A DNA stretch of 14,389 bases. Origin: a bacterium. Lineage in GTDB: Bacteria > Actinomycetota > Acidimicrobiia > UBA5794 > ZC4RG35. The stretch is from positions 1-14,389 of the forward strand of contig JAPPKR010000191.1 of assembly GCA_028819835.1 (NCBI GenBank), written 5' to 3'. The first letter of the stretch is position 1, and each line of letters begins with the position of its first letter. The notes under the pieces are model-generated. The model saw nothing but the letters and a program-made list of their open reading frames with translations. It was not told where the DNA came from and did not search any database. This document shows positions 6,954-14,376 of the stretch, piece by piece. The translations under genes were made by a program, and so were the position numbers.

Positions 6954-6960
6954 ACCTCCT
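6954..6960 (-). promoter_or_regulatory. Strong ribosome-binding site of the M20 gene
   Basis: The minus-strand sequence AGGAGGT (6960-6954) is fully complementary to the 16S anti-Shine-Dalgarno and sits nine bases before ATG 6944. It fixes that start and contrasts with the weak or missing sites of several neighbours. Confidence 0.85.
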
Positions 6961-7000
6961 CCCCGGGGATAGGCGACACACGCTCTTTGGTTTGTGGCGA

Positions 7001-7009
7001 GAGGTTACC
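7001..7009 (-). repeat. GGTAACCTC motif, copy 2 (upstream of the M20 gene)
   Basis: GAGGTTACC on the plus strand is GGTAACCTC on the minus strand, reading toward the M20 gene 57 bases away. With copy 3 at 7048-7056 it forms a perfect nine-base inverted repeat with a 38-base spacer in the divergent region. If TAACCT is a -10, the transcript would have a leader of about 50 bases carrying the AGGAGGT site. No good -35 is seen. Confidence 0.5.
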
Positions 7010-7047
7010 AAGCACGCCATTTCCCCCTCCCTGCTGGGACCGTCTCC

Positions 7048-7056
7048 GGTAACCTC
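7048..7056 (+). repeat. GGTAACCTC motif, copy 3 (upstream of the DUF6941-like gene)
   Basis: Plus-strand copy reading toward the ATG at 7078, 21 bases downstream. A transcript from a TAACCT -10 would start near 7062 and carry a GGTGG sequence (7063-7067) before the start codon. No convincing -35 element is visible. Confidence 0.5.
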
Positions 7057-7077
7057 CGCGACGGTGGCTGCGGAATA

Positions 7078-7539
7078 ATGGACATATCGGAGATAGGCTT
7101 TTCCGGGCTCAAACCGTCTGTTGACTTCGCCTTCCTGGCCGACGCCGTACAGGTGGTGGGAGGGAAGCTGTTCGCACTGGGAGGCGGCTGGGATCAGCTT
7201 TTGGTGGGGACTCTCCCAACCCGGCACTCCTCCATGGGGATCGGCATGAGAGTCACCTTTCCGTGGGGATGGGACAAGTCCCCGGTGAAAGTGGGTGTGG
7301 ACCTCCAGGACCAGGATGGGAGGAGCGTCCTGGGGCCGCGGATGCTCCAACGAAGGATCCCCGTGAAACAGCCTTCCCGGCTCCCTCCCGGATCGGTCTT
7401 CGGATACCCTATAGCCTTCACCTTCAACTCGCTGCCCTTCCAGTCGGAGGGGGACTACTCCTTCGTGATCCATCTCGACGAGGAACCCGTTCATCGACTG
7501 CGGTTCACGGTGCGCCGGCGCCGGCGCCCCAGGGCATGA
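7078..7539 (+). CDS. DUF6941-like protein of unknown function
   Basis: A 153-residue protein whose N-terminal half (VDFAFLADAVQVVGGKLFALGGGWDQL, residues 15-41) matches my memory of DUF6941, small beta-rich proteins of actinobacteria and relatives with no known function. The remainder alternates hydrophobic and polar residues, as in a beta-sandwich, and includes GIGMRVTFPW (54-63). It ends in a basic tail, with R146-R150 an unbroken arginine run. I see no catalytic motif, signal peptide or membrane segment. The frame is open from 6994, but homology begins at MDISEIGF, so ATG 7078 is preferred. The stop overlaps the next start (ATGA at 7536-7539), so it is translationally coupled to the HAD hydrolase. 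Its role may relate to that operon. The family assignment is moderately sure and no function can be given. Confidence 0.7.
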   Translation: MDISEIGFSGLKPSVDFAFLADAVQVVGGKLFALGGGWDQLLVGTLPTRHSSMGIGMRVTFPWGWDKSPVKVGVDLQDQDGRSVLGPRMLQRRIPVKQPSRLPPGSVFGYPIAFTFNSLPFQSEGDYSFVIHLDEEPVHRLRFTVRRRRRPRA

Positions 7540-8153
7540 CCCGGATAGAAGCGGTCCTGTTCGACCTCGGAGGAGTGGTCTTCGAGTCGCCCCTGCACAC
7601 TATCTCCTCCTTCGAGGCCGACCAGGGCCTTGCGGCAGGGACGGTGGGGCGGATCGTTACGGAGGCGGGAGCAGACGGGGCCTGGGCTCGGCACGAACGG
7701 GGAGAGATCAGCGCCGAGACCTTCGAGCAGGACCTGAGAGAGGAAGCCCGGCGGTCCGGGGTGGACCTGGATGTGGCAGGGATGATGAGAAGGATCGAAG
7801 TAGATGTTGTGATCCGTCCCCGCATGCTGGCGGCGGTGCGCCGTTTGCGGGAGAAGGGGTTCGCGATGGCGGCTGTCACCAACAACTGGAAGGGGTTGAA
7901 CGCTCCCTCGGTGGCGGACCACTTCGACATCGTGGTCGAGTCCTATGTGGAGGGAGTTCGCAAACCCGAACCGGAGATCTACCGCATAGCGCTTGCTCGC
8001 CTGGGCGTGGCGCCGCACCAGGCTGTGATGCTGGACGACATCGGCGTCAACCTCAAGACCGCCCTTAAGATGGGTATGACCACGATCAAAGTAACAGACC
8101 CTCTCGACGCCCTGGAAGAACTGGGGGCGTTGGTGGGTGTCCCGCTCCTCTAG
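7536..8153 (+). CDS. HAD superfamily hydrolase (HAD-IA type)
   Basis: A 205-residue cytoplasmic HAD hydrolase, probably acting on a small phosphorylated metabolite. Motif I is VLFDLGGVVFE (7-17), with nucleophile D10. The usual second aspartate is replaced by G12, as in YihX- and ACAD10-like HADs. Motif II is AVTNN (113-117) with T115, motif III is GVRKPEPEIY (140-149) with K143, and motif IV is MLDDIGVNLKTALKMG (165-180) with D167 and D168. The helical cap lies at about residues 18-90. A longer frame opens at 7263, but homology starts at ATG 7536, which overlaps the previous stop as ATGA. The PLP enzyme follows 19 bases later. Without D12, either a phosphatase using another general acid or a dehalogenase-like activity is possible. 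The substrate is unknown. Confidence 0.88.
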   Translation: MTRIEAVLFDLGGVVFESPLHTISSFEADQGLAAGTVGRIVTEAGADGAWARHERGEISAETFEQDLREEARRSGVDLDVAGMMRRIEVDVVIRPRMLAAVRRLREKGFAMAAVTNNWKGLNAPSVADHFDIVVESYVEGVRKPEPEIYRIALARLGVAPHQAVMLDDIGVNLKTALKMGMTTIKVTDPLDALEELGALVGVPLL

Positions 8154-8155
8154 AC

Positions 8156-8162
8156 AAGGAGG
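8156..8162 (+). promoter_or_regulatory. Ribosome-binding site of the PLP enzyme gene
   Basis: AAGGAGG immediately follows the HAD stop codon and sits ten bases before ATG 8173. It supports 8173 over the earlier in-frame start at 8137, which overlaps the HAD gene. Confidence 0.75.
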
Positions 8163-8172
8163 CGCTCACCCG

Positions 8173-9303
8173 ATGACTCTTCCCCCGCTCCCTGCTCCAT
8201 ATCGGGAGCAATTCCGCGAGCCTTCGGGTTTCATGAATTCCGCAGCTATCTCTCCGGTCTCCAGGCTGGTGGAGAGCAGGGTGGCCGACTATGTGGCGGA
8301 CTTCGGATCGGCCACCGGAAACCTGAGCACGCTTCTGGAGGAGGGGATGATCCAGGGACGGCGGGGACTCGCAGGGCTCTTGGACGTAGACGTTCCGAGA
8401 GTCGGCGTGACACACACCACGGGAGCGGCGCTCCTGCACGTCGCCTTCGGTTTGCGGGGCGGGAACGTGGTGGTCCCCGGAGCCGAGTTCCCCACCAATC
8501 TCTATCCGTGGATCCGCGCCCGGCAAGCGGGTTTGATAGACGAAGTGCGCCGGGTCCCCTTGCCTGATCATCGTCTCACTCCCGACCACCTCCGGCCGTT
8601 CGTTGACGCCTCCACCCGGGTTGTGGCGGTTAGCCATGTCGACTTCGCCACCGGCTTTCGCGCTGACCTGGCGAAGTTACGGGAAGCCTTTCCGGAACCG
8701 CTGCTGGTAGTTGACGCCATCCAGTCCTTGGGTGCCTTCCCGGTGGACTGCCCCGCATCGGACGTGGTAGCGGGGGGCAGCCACAAGTGGATGAGGGCCG
8801 GATTCGGCGGGGCCGCCATGATGGTCTCGGACCGGGCCACGGACCGCCTGGCGCCCACTCTCACCGGATGGTTGGGCGTTGCCGATCCCCTTGACTTTCA
8901 GACTCCCCCTCCCCATCCACCTGCCACGGCGGCCGCCCGCTTTCAGATGAGCAGCGATCCGGTGATGGGGGCTGTAGCGCTGGCGGCGGCATGTGAAGTG
9001 ATCCGGATGGCAGGTGTGGAGTCGATCGGCGGCCGCATCTCGGCGGCAATGGATCGACTGGAGGAGGAGTTAGAGAGAATCGGGTGCGAACTACGGCGGC
9101 CGTGGAGGAACCCGGGAGAGCGGGCCGGAATCCTCACCTTCAGGATCCCCGGCCGGGACTCGGCCCAGGTGGTGGAGACCATGAGAGAACGCGGAGTGGT
9201 GCTCGCCGACCGGGCCGGCTGGGTGAGGGCCTCCCCTCCCGCCACAACCACCGAGGAGTCAATCGGCTTGCTCTTGGAGGGGCTTGGTTCCCTCATGCTT
9301 TAG
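8173..9303 (+). CDS. Class V aminotransferase-fold PLP-dependent enzyme
   Basis: A 376-residue fold-type I PLP enzyme of the class V group, which includes cysteine desulfurases, kynureninase, isopenicillin-N epimerase-like and serine-glyoxylate-type enzymes. The cofactor region is clear: THTTGAALLH (80-89) in the phosphate-binding area, SHVDFATG (154-161), VVDAIQSLGAFPVD (179-192) with D181 and Q184 at the pyridine ring, and GGSHKWMRAGFGG (201-213) with K205 as the Schiff-base lysine next to H204. I see no cysteine-containing active-site loop of the SufS or IscS kind, so desulfurase activity is not supported. The N-terminal MNSAAISPVS (21-30) resembles the family's substrate-side segment. ATG 8173 has AAGGAGG ten bases upstream. 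It ends the probable DUF6941-HAD operon. It does not look like SerC, so it is not an obvious partner of SerA. The exact reaction is unknown. Confidence 0.85.
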   Translation: MTLPPLPAPYREQFREPSGFMNSAAISPVSRLVESRVADYVADFGSATGNLSTLLEEGMIQGRRGLAGLLDVDVPRVGVTHTTGAALLHVAFGLRGGNVVVPGAEFPTNLYPWIRARQAGLIDEVRRVPLPDHRLTPDHLRPFVDASTRVVAVSHVDFATGFRADLAKLREAFPEPLLVVDAIQSLGAFPVDCPASDVVAGGSHKWMRAGFGGAAMMVSDRATDRLAPTLTGWLGVADPLDFQTPPPHPPATAAARFQMSSDPVMGAVALAAACEVIRMAGVESIGGRISAAMDRLEEELERIGCELRRPWRNPGERAGILTFRIPGRDSAQVVETMRERGVVLADRAGWVRASPPATTTEESIGLLLEGLGSLML

Positions 9304-9333
9304 GTCCTGCGGTTGGTTCGGGGTAAGAATCGG

Positions 9334-9352
9334 CCGTAGCGAAGGGCTGCGG
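9334..9352. terminator. Hairpin between convergent genes, possible terminator
   Basis: CCGTAGC (9334-9340) pairs with GCTGCGG (9346-9352), seven pairs including one G-U, around a five-base loop. It lies 30 bases after the PLP-enzyme stop and five bases beyond the stop of the opposing gene. Neither side has a good U-tract, so intrinsic termination would be weak. Confidence 0.35.
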
Positions 9353-9357
9353 GGAAA

Positions 9358-9801
9358 TCAGAGGACCGCCGCGTCGTCCAGGTCAGCCACCCTATTGGCT
9401 ATCTCTCTGGGGGATAAATCGCTGTCCACGGCGGCCTGTTCCGGCACCTGTGCCTCGGGGACCGGATGGTTGGCTACCCAGATCACCCTCCTTGCTCCCG
9501 CTTCGGATACCGCCTGGGCCCATTGGGTGTGAAGTTCCCCGGCGTCGGCTGCAAAGGAGATCTCCCGTCCGTCGCGGCCCGCGTCGCACACCAGGACCAC
9601 GGTGTGGCACCGGAGGCATGCGGCGGAGACGTGTGAGGCGTCCGAGACATCACCCATAGCCACCTTGACGCCTTCCTCCTTGAGGCGCACCCCGACGGAA
9701 GGATCGGAGACGAACGCCCGCACCTCCCGGTCGGGGTCGATCAACTCTCCGATGATCGCTTCACCCACCGGGGTGTCGGCGCCCACCACCATTACCGGCA
9801 C
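9358..9801 (-). CDS. Short NAD(P)-binding Rossmann-fold protein (NmrA/atypical SDR-like)
   Basis: A 147-residue protein resembling the cofactor half of NmrA-like or atypical short-chain dehydrogenases. The first strand and glycine loop are MVVGADTPVGEAII (4-17), a variant of GATGxxG. A second strand EVRAFVSDP, the GDVSDASHVSAAC segment (50-62), TVVLVCDAG and RRVIWVANH continue the alternating Rossmann pattern. The C-terminus SPREIANRVADLDDA looks like the final helix of such proteins. Family members are usually 200 residues or more, and the substrate-binding section is missing, with no YxxxK catalytic pair. It may be a sensor or a degenerate enzyme. The start is GTG 9801, with AAGGGA ten bases upstream; ATG 9792 is an alternative. 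It is divergent from gltB across 89 bases. The fold call is fair and the function is unknown. Confidence 0.65.
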   Translation of the reverse strand: MPVMVVGADTPVGEAIIGELIDPDREVRAFVSDPSVGVRLKEEGVKVAMGDVSDASHVSAACLRCHTVVLVCDAGRDGREISFAADAGELHTQWAQAVSEAGARRVIWVANHPVPEAQVPEQAAVDSDLSPREIANRVADLDDAAVL

Positions 9802-9890
9802 CGGATGGGCATCCCTTGTGACAGTTCTTCCGGCAGGTCACGGCGGCTGGGTGGATTATTGATGCAAGCGATTTCCGGTAGGTTAACTGT

Positions 9891-12800
9891 TTGAAACCGG
9901 GGGAGCGCGTGCAGTCTTCGAATCTGATAAACGACTTGGCGGCTCGTTTCCATCACGATGCCTGTGGGGTGGGGCTGATCGCTGCCCGAAACCGCCGGCC
10001 GTCCCATCGGATGACCAGGCTTGCCGTGGAGTGCCTGATCCGGCTGGACCATCGAGGGGCCAAGGTTGCCGACGGCACCGGAGACGGCGCCGGCCTACTC
10101 ACCCAGATACCCCATCGGCTGCTGTCCAGGTACCTGCGAAGCGTGGGGGTGGCGCCTCCCGATCGGCTGGGAGTCGTAATGGCCTTCCTTCCCGCCGAAG
10201 ATCCCCGGGCGGGCGAGCAGGTGGTGGCGGAGGCCCTGTCGAACGAGGGCATCCCCCTCCTGGCGTGGCGTTCGGTGCCTACCGATCCCCAAGCGATCAG
10301 CGACCGCGCTCGCAAGCTCATGCCGGTGATACGCCAGGCCCTGGTGGGAGTTCCGGACACTCTCGACTCCGAGGAGTTCGAGCGCCTGATGCTGTTGGCG
10401 AGAAAACGCATGGAAAGGGCCGGGGAGAGCCTGGCGACCTTCTCGATACCCAGCGCCTCGGCGCGGACCGTGGTCTACAAGGGCCTATTCACCGCGGCCC
10501 ACATAGCCGACTTCTACTGGGACCTGACCGATCCCGACTACCACACCGCTTTCGCCATATTCCACCAGCGCTACTCGACCAATACCTTCCCGGCTTGGGA
10601 GATCGCCCAGCCTTTCCGGTGTCTCGCCCACAACGGGGAGATAAACACCATATCGGCCAACCGGAGTTGGATGAAGGCGCGGCAGCAAAGCGTGACTTCG
10701 ACCGTCTGGGGCGAACGGACCGAGGACCTGCAACCCTTCGTACAGCCAGGTCTTTCGGATTCGGCCAGCTTGGACAACGTCTTCGAGTTGCTACTCCGCA
10801 CCGGCAGGTCTCTTCCCCATATCAAGGAGATGCTCATCCAGCCCGCCTGGGAGAGTGCGCCCACCCTCGATCCGGAGGAACAGGACTTCTATGAGTACCA
10901 CGCTTCCCTGACCGAGCCGTGGGACGGCCCGGCGGCGTTGGCGGTCACCGACGGGGTGTCGCTGCTGGCGGCCATGGACCGGAATGGCCTGCGGCCCGCT
11001 CGGTGGACGATCACCCCCGAGATGCTGATAGTGGCTTCGGAGGCCGGAGTGTGCCCGTCAGAGGAGGCGTGGGCTGAGCGGACCGGCCAGTTGGGTCCGG
11101 GTGAAATGTTGCTCTTCGACGGGGAGACCGGTGAGATACGGTTTAGCGACGAGTTGCGTCCGGAGTTGTGCCGTCTCCGGCCCTATCGGGAGTGGATGGA
11201 GCACCAGACCCTCTACATCCAGAAGCCGTTCTCCGCCGAGGCGCGGTTCGAGATAGAGCGTGAAAGGCTGTGCCGGATGTTCGGCTACACGGCCGAGGAG
11301 CGCCGGTTGATCCTGGCGGAGATGGCGCTCGGCAAGAGCCCTCTGGGTTCGATGGGAAGCGACACCCCCCTGGCGGCCTTCTCGGGGCGGCCGCGGCGGC
11401 TTGCCCACTATTTCCACCAGCAATTCGCCCAGGTGACCAATCCTCCCATGGATCCCATCCGGGAACAGTCGGTGATGTCGCTGAGAACCTACCTCGGGGG
11501 GAGGGGGTCCTTCCTGGAGGACCGCTACCGGCCGTATGCCAGGATGGAGCTTCTCTCGCCGGTCCTCTCCCTCGCCGAACTGGAGACGGTGGTGACATCC
11601 GGAGATCCACGTTTCTTTTCCCACTGGATTCCCAGCGTGTGGCCGGTCGTGGAGGGTCGGGAGGGGATGAAGCGCCGCCTTGATCAGATTTGTGAGGAGG
11701 CGGTGGAAGCGACCGAACAGGGTGCCTCCATCATCGTGCTTTCCGACCGGGAGGTCGACGGCGCACATGCGCCCGTTCCCATGCTGCTGGCGGTGGGGGC
11801 CGTTCACCAGCGTCTGATACAGAGCGGGTTGAGGGTGTCGGTCTCGATAGTCGCCGTCTCGGGTGAGGCCCGGGACTCTCACGACCTGGCCTGTCTGATC
11901 GCCTACGGCGCTTCGGCCGTGAATCCCTACCTGGCGATCCGGGAAGTCATGCACATGGCCCAGGAGGGGGTCTTGAAAGTCCACCCTGTGGAGGCCCAGG
12001 AGAACTACCGCAACGCCCTCCAGAACGGGCTCCTGAAAGTCATGTCCAAGATGGGAATCTGCACGGTCTCGGCATACCGGGGGAGCGAGTTGTTCGAGGC
12101 CTTGGGGCTTGAACCGGAAGTGCTGGACTATGCCTTTCCCAACACTTCCAGCAGGCTGTCCGGCCGCGGTTTCGACCACCTCGCATGGAACACCCTCCGC
12201 TTGCATTCGCGCTACTCGGCGGGTGACGAGTTGACAGGCGGTTTCTACAAGCAACGCGGCGGGGGGGAGTTCCACGTCACCAGCCCCAGGGTGGTTCTCG
12301 CCCTGCACAGGGCGGCCCGATCCGGGAACCAGGACGACTGGGACCGCTATCTGGAGACGATCCAACAGCGGCCCGTAACCCACATCCGCGATCTGTGCAC
12401 CTTCGTGGAGAGGACACCGGTCCTGTTATCGGAGGTCGAGCCGGCCGAGTCGATCATGCGCCGGTTCGTCACGTCGGCGATGTCGCATGGAGCCCTGTCC
12501 AAGGAAGCGCACGAAGCCTTGGCGGAAGCCATGAACCGGATCGGCGGGCACTCCAACTCCGGTGAGGGAGGGGAGGGCACCGACCGCTACGGGACCCCCC
12601 GCAACTCCTCCATAAAGCAGGTGGCGAGCGGCCGGTTCGGCGTCACTCCCGGCTACCTCTACTCCGCCAGGGAGTTGCAGATCAAGATGGCACAGGGTTC
12701 CAAACCGGGGGAGGGCGGCCAGTTGCCGGGGCACAAGGTCTCTCCGGAGATCGCCCGGCTCCGTCACACCAAACCGGGAGTGACACTCATCTCCCCGCCG

Positions 12801-14300
12801 CCGCATCATGACATCTACTCGATCGAGGACCTGGCTCAGCTCATCTATGACCTCAAGACCTTCAAGCCGTCGGCCAGGGTCTCGGTAAAGCTGGTCTCCG
12901 AACCGGGAGTGGGCACCATTGCGGCTGGAGTAGTCAAAGCCCGGGCCGATGTGATCCTCATCTCCGGGACAGAGGGAGGCACCGGAGCCTCGCCGCTCGA
13001 ATCGATCAAACACGCCGGATCGCCCTGGGAGTTGGGTCTCGCCGAGGCTCATCAGACCCTGTCCGTCAACGGATTGCGGGGAGAGGTGGAACTGGAGACC
13101 GACGGAGGACTCCGCACCGGTCGGGACGTGGTGATAGCCGCCCTGTTGGGCGCCGACCGTTTCGGGTTCGGGACCCTGCCCCTTTTGGCGCTGGGATGCA
13201 AGATGGTCCGCCAATGCCATCTCAACACCTGTCCGGTGGGAATAGCCACCCAGCGGGAGGATCTTCGGACCCGCTACGCAGGGGAGGTGGACCAGGTGGT
13301 GTCGGTTTTCCGGATGCTGGCCGAGGAGGTGAGACGTTACCTGGCGCTGCTGGGCGCCAGAACCCTGGACGAGGTGGTGGGCAGATCCGACCTGCTGGCG
13401 CCTGTCGATCATCCACTCGCAGCCAGCCTGGCGGAGTTGCTGGTCCGATTCGACTCACACTCCCGTCATCCGGGGTATCGGCCCTTCGAGGTTTCCAAGC
13501 TGTCGCGGCGGCTGGCCGCCGAGGCCGAGGAGGCGATCGAGAGCGAAGTTCCCGTCCGGCTGTCGTATCCGATCTCCAACACGGACCGCACCGTCGGCGC
13601 CCGGCTGTCGGGGATGGTCACCGCCCGGCACGGTGCGGAGGGGTTGCCTGAAGGGTCGGTATCGGTGACGCTGTCCGGCACGGCGGGGCAGAGTTTCGGC
13701 GCCTGGCTAGCTCCCGGTATCTCCCTTCGCTTGGACGGCGTCGCCAATGACTACGTGGGAAAGGGCATGGGGGGAGGGCAGATAGTGGTGGTTCCCCGCC
13801 GGAACTCCGACCACCCGGAGGTTTCGCCCCAATCCGGCGGCAATGCCGTCATGTACGGCGCCACCGGGGGCCTCCTGCTCATGTCGGGGGCGGTGGGTCA
13901 GCGGTTCGCGGTGCGCAACTCGGGAGGGACGGCGGTGGTGGAGGGGTGTTCGGACCATGGGTGTGAGTACATGACGGGGGGGAGGGCGTTGATCCTGGGT
14001 CCGGTGGGCGCCAACTTCGCCGCGGGAATGACGGGCGGAGTGAGCTATGTGTGGGACCCCGAGTTCTGCCTGCACGGCTATCTGGCCGACACGTCTCCGG
14101 CGGTGCGGCGGCCGACCGGCCAGGATGCCGAGGAGATCCGTCGTCTGGTGAGCCTGCATCTCCAGCACACCCACAGCCCATTGGCGGAGAGAATCCTGGG
14201 CGCCTGGTCCCGGGAGGCGCCTCGTTTCTGGGTGCTGGAGGCGGCCCGCCGGGTACCGCTGACGCCGATCCTTCCCCTGACTGCTTCGACCGCCCCTTAA
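9891..14300 (+). CDS. gltB: Glutamate synthase large subunit
   Basis: A 1469-residue flavo-iron-sulfur enzyme subunit that takes ammonia from glutamine and makes glutamate from 2-oxoglutarate. Domain 1 is a class II glutamine amidotransferase. Its cysteine C25 (HHDACGVGL) becomes the N-terminus after removal of a short propeptide, and FHQRYSTNTFPAW (224-236) and HNGEINT (247-253) are conserved. The central domain follows, then the FMN synthase domain (about 850-1200) with GRFGVTPGYL and GEGGQLPG near 942-948. The [3Fe-4S] ligands C1103, C1109 and C1114 are intact in the C-x5-C-x4-C pattern. The glycine-rich GXGXG helix domain spans about 1225-1425. Length is close to the usual 1500. The start is TTG 9891, eight bases after a GTAGG sequence. 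GTG 9909 is an in-frame alternative that leaves an 18-residue propeptide. Either keeps C25 intact. The electron-donating subunit GltD is expected nearby and may begin at the window end. Confidence 0.97.
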   Translation: MKPGERVQSSNLINDLAARFHHDACGVGLIAARNRRPSHRMTRLAVECLIRLDHRGAKVADGTGDGAGLLTQIPHRLLSRYLRSVGVAPPDRLGVVMAFLPAEDPRAGEQVVAEALSNEGIPLLAWRSVPTDPQAISDRARKLMPVIRQALVGVPDTLDSEEFERLMLLARKRMERAGESLATFSIPSASARTVVYKGLFTAAHIADFYWDLTDPDYHTAFAIFHQRYSTNTFPAWEIAQPFRCLAHNGEINTISANRSWMKARQQSVTSTVWGERTEDLQPFVQPGLSDSASLDNVFELLLRTGRSLPHIKEMLIQPAWESAPTLDPEEQDFYEYHASLTEPWDGPAALAVTDGVSLLAAMDRNGLRPARWTITPEMLIVASEAGVCPSEEAWAERTGQLGPGEMLLFDGETGEIRFSDELRPELCRLRPYREWMEHQTLYIQKPFSAEARFEIERERLCRMFGYTAEERRLILAEMALGKSPLGSMGSDTPLAAFSGRPRRLAHYFHQQFAQVTNPPMDPIREQSVMSLRTYLGGRGSFLEDRYRPYARMELLSPVLSLAELETVVTSGDPRFFSHWIPSVWPVVEGREGMKRRLDQICEEAVEATEQGASIIVLSDREVDGAHAPVPMLLAVGAVHQRLIQSGLRVSVSIVAVSGEARDSHDLACLIAYGASAVNPYLAIREVMHMAQEGVLKVHPVEAQENYRNALQNGLLKVMSKMGICTVSAYRGSELFEALGLEPEVLDYAFPNTSSRLSGRGFDHLAWNTLRLHSRYSAGDELTGGFYKQRGGGEFHVTSPRVVLALHRAARSGNQDDWDRYLETIQQRPVTHIRDLCTFVERTPVLLSEVEPAESIMRRFVTSAMSHGALSKEAHEALAEAMNRIGGHSNSGEGGEGTDRYGTPRNSSIKQVASGRFGVTPGYLYSARELQIKMAQGSKPGEGGQLPGHKVSPEIARLRHTKPGVTLISPPPHHDIYSIEDLAQLIYDLKTFKPSARVSVKLVSEPGVGTIAAGVVKARADVILISGTEGGTGASPLESIKHAGSPWELGLAEAHQTLSVNGLRGEVELETDGGLRTGRDVVIAALLGADRFGFGTLPLLALGCKMVRQCHLNTCPVGIATQREDLRTRYAGEVDQVVSVFRMLAEEVRRYLALLGARTLDEVVGRSDLLAPVDHPLAASLAELLVRFDSHSRHPGYRPFEVSKLSRRLAAEAEEAIESEVPVRLSYPISNTDRTVGARLSGMVTARHGAEGLPEGSVSVTLSGTAGQSFGAWLAPGISLRLDGVANDYVGKGMGGGQIVVVPRRNSDHPEVSPQSGGNAVMYGATGGLLLMSGAVGQRFAVRNSGGTAVVEGCSDHGCEYMTGGRALILGPVGANFAAGMTGGVSYVWDPEFCLHGYLADTSPAVRRPTGQDAEEIRRLVSLHLQHTHSPLAERILGAWSREAPRFWVLEAARRVPLTPILPLTASTAP

Positions 14301-14338
14301 AAAAGCCAACCGGGATGTGCTATTTCTGGACGGCTGTT

Positions 14339-14356
14339 ACCATTGGGACCAACGGT
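14339..14356. repeat. Imperfect inverted repeat after gltB
   Basis: ACCATTG (14339-14345) and CAACGGT (14350-14356) are inverted copies with one mismatch around GGAC, in the 76-base gap between gltB and the probable next gene. It could be a weak hairpin or an operator. There is no U-tract, so a terminator is unlikely. Confidence 0.25.
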
Positions 14357-14376
14357 CTAGCGCAATGAAGAGGTGA

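Noticed and set aside
5746..7494. 582-codon open frame on the minus strand covering the M20 gene and the DUF6941-like gene
   Set aside because: It is an alternate frame of the M20 gene with an Arg/Pro/Gly-rich, domain-free translation. The M20 frame has complete active-site motifs and a perfect ribosome-binding site.
8173..9303. Assignment of the class V PLP enzyme as phosphoserine aminotransferase or cysteine desulfurase
   Set aside because: The sequence lacks the features I associate with SerC, and no active-site cysteine loop of SufS or IscS type is seen, so only the superfamily is supported.
11058..13412. Two long minus-strand frames (441 and 328 codons) antisense to gltB
   Set aside because: Low-complexity translations without motifs. 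The plus-strand GltB frame is intact throughout, so these are shadows.
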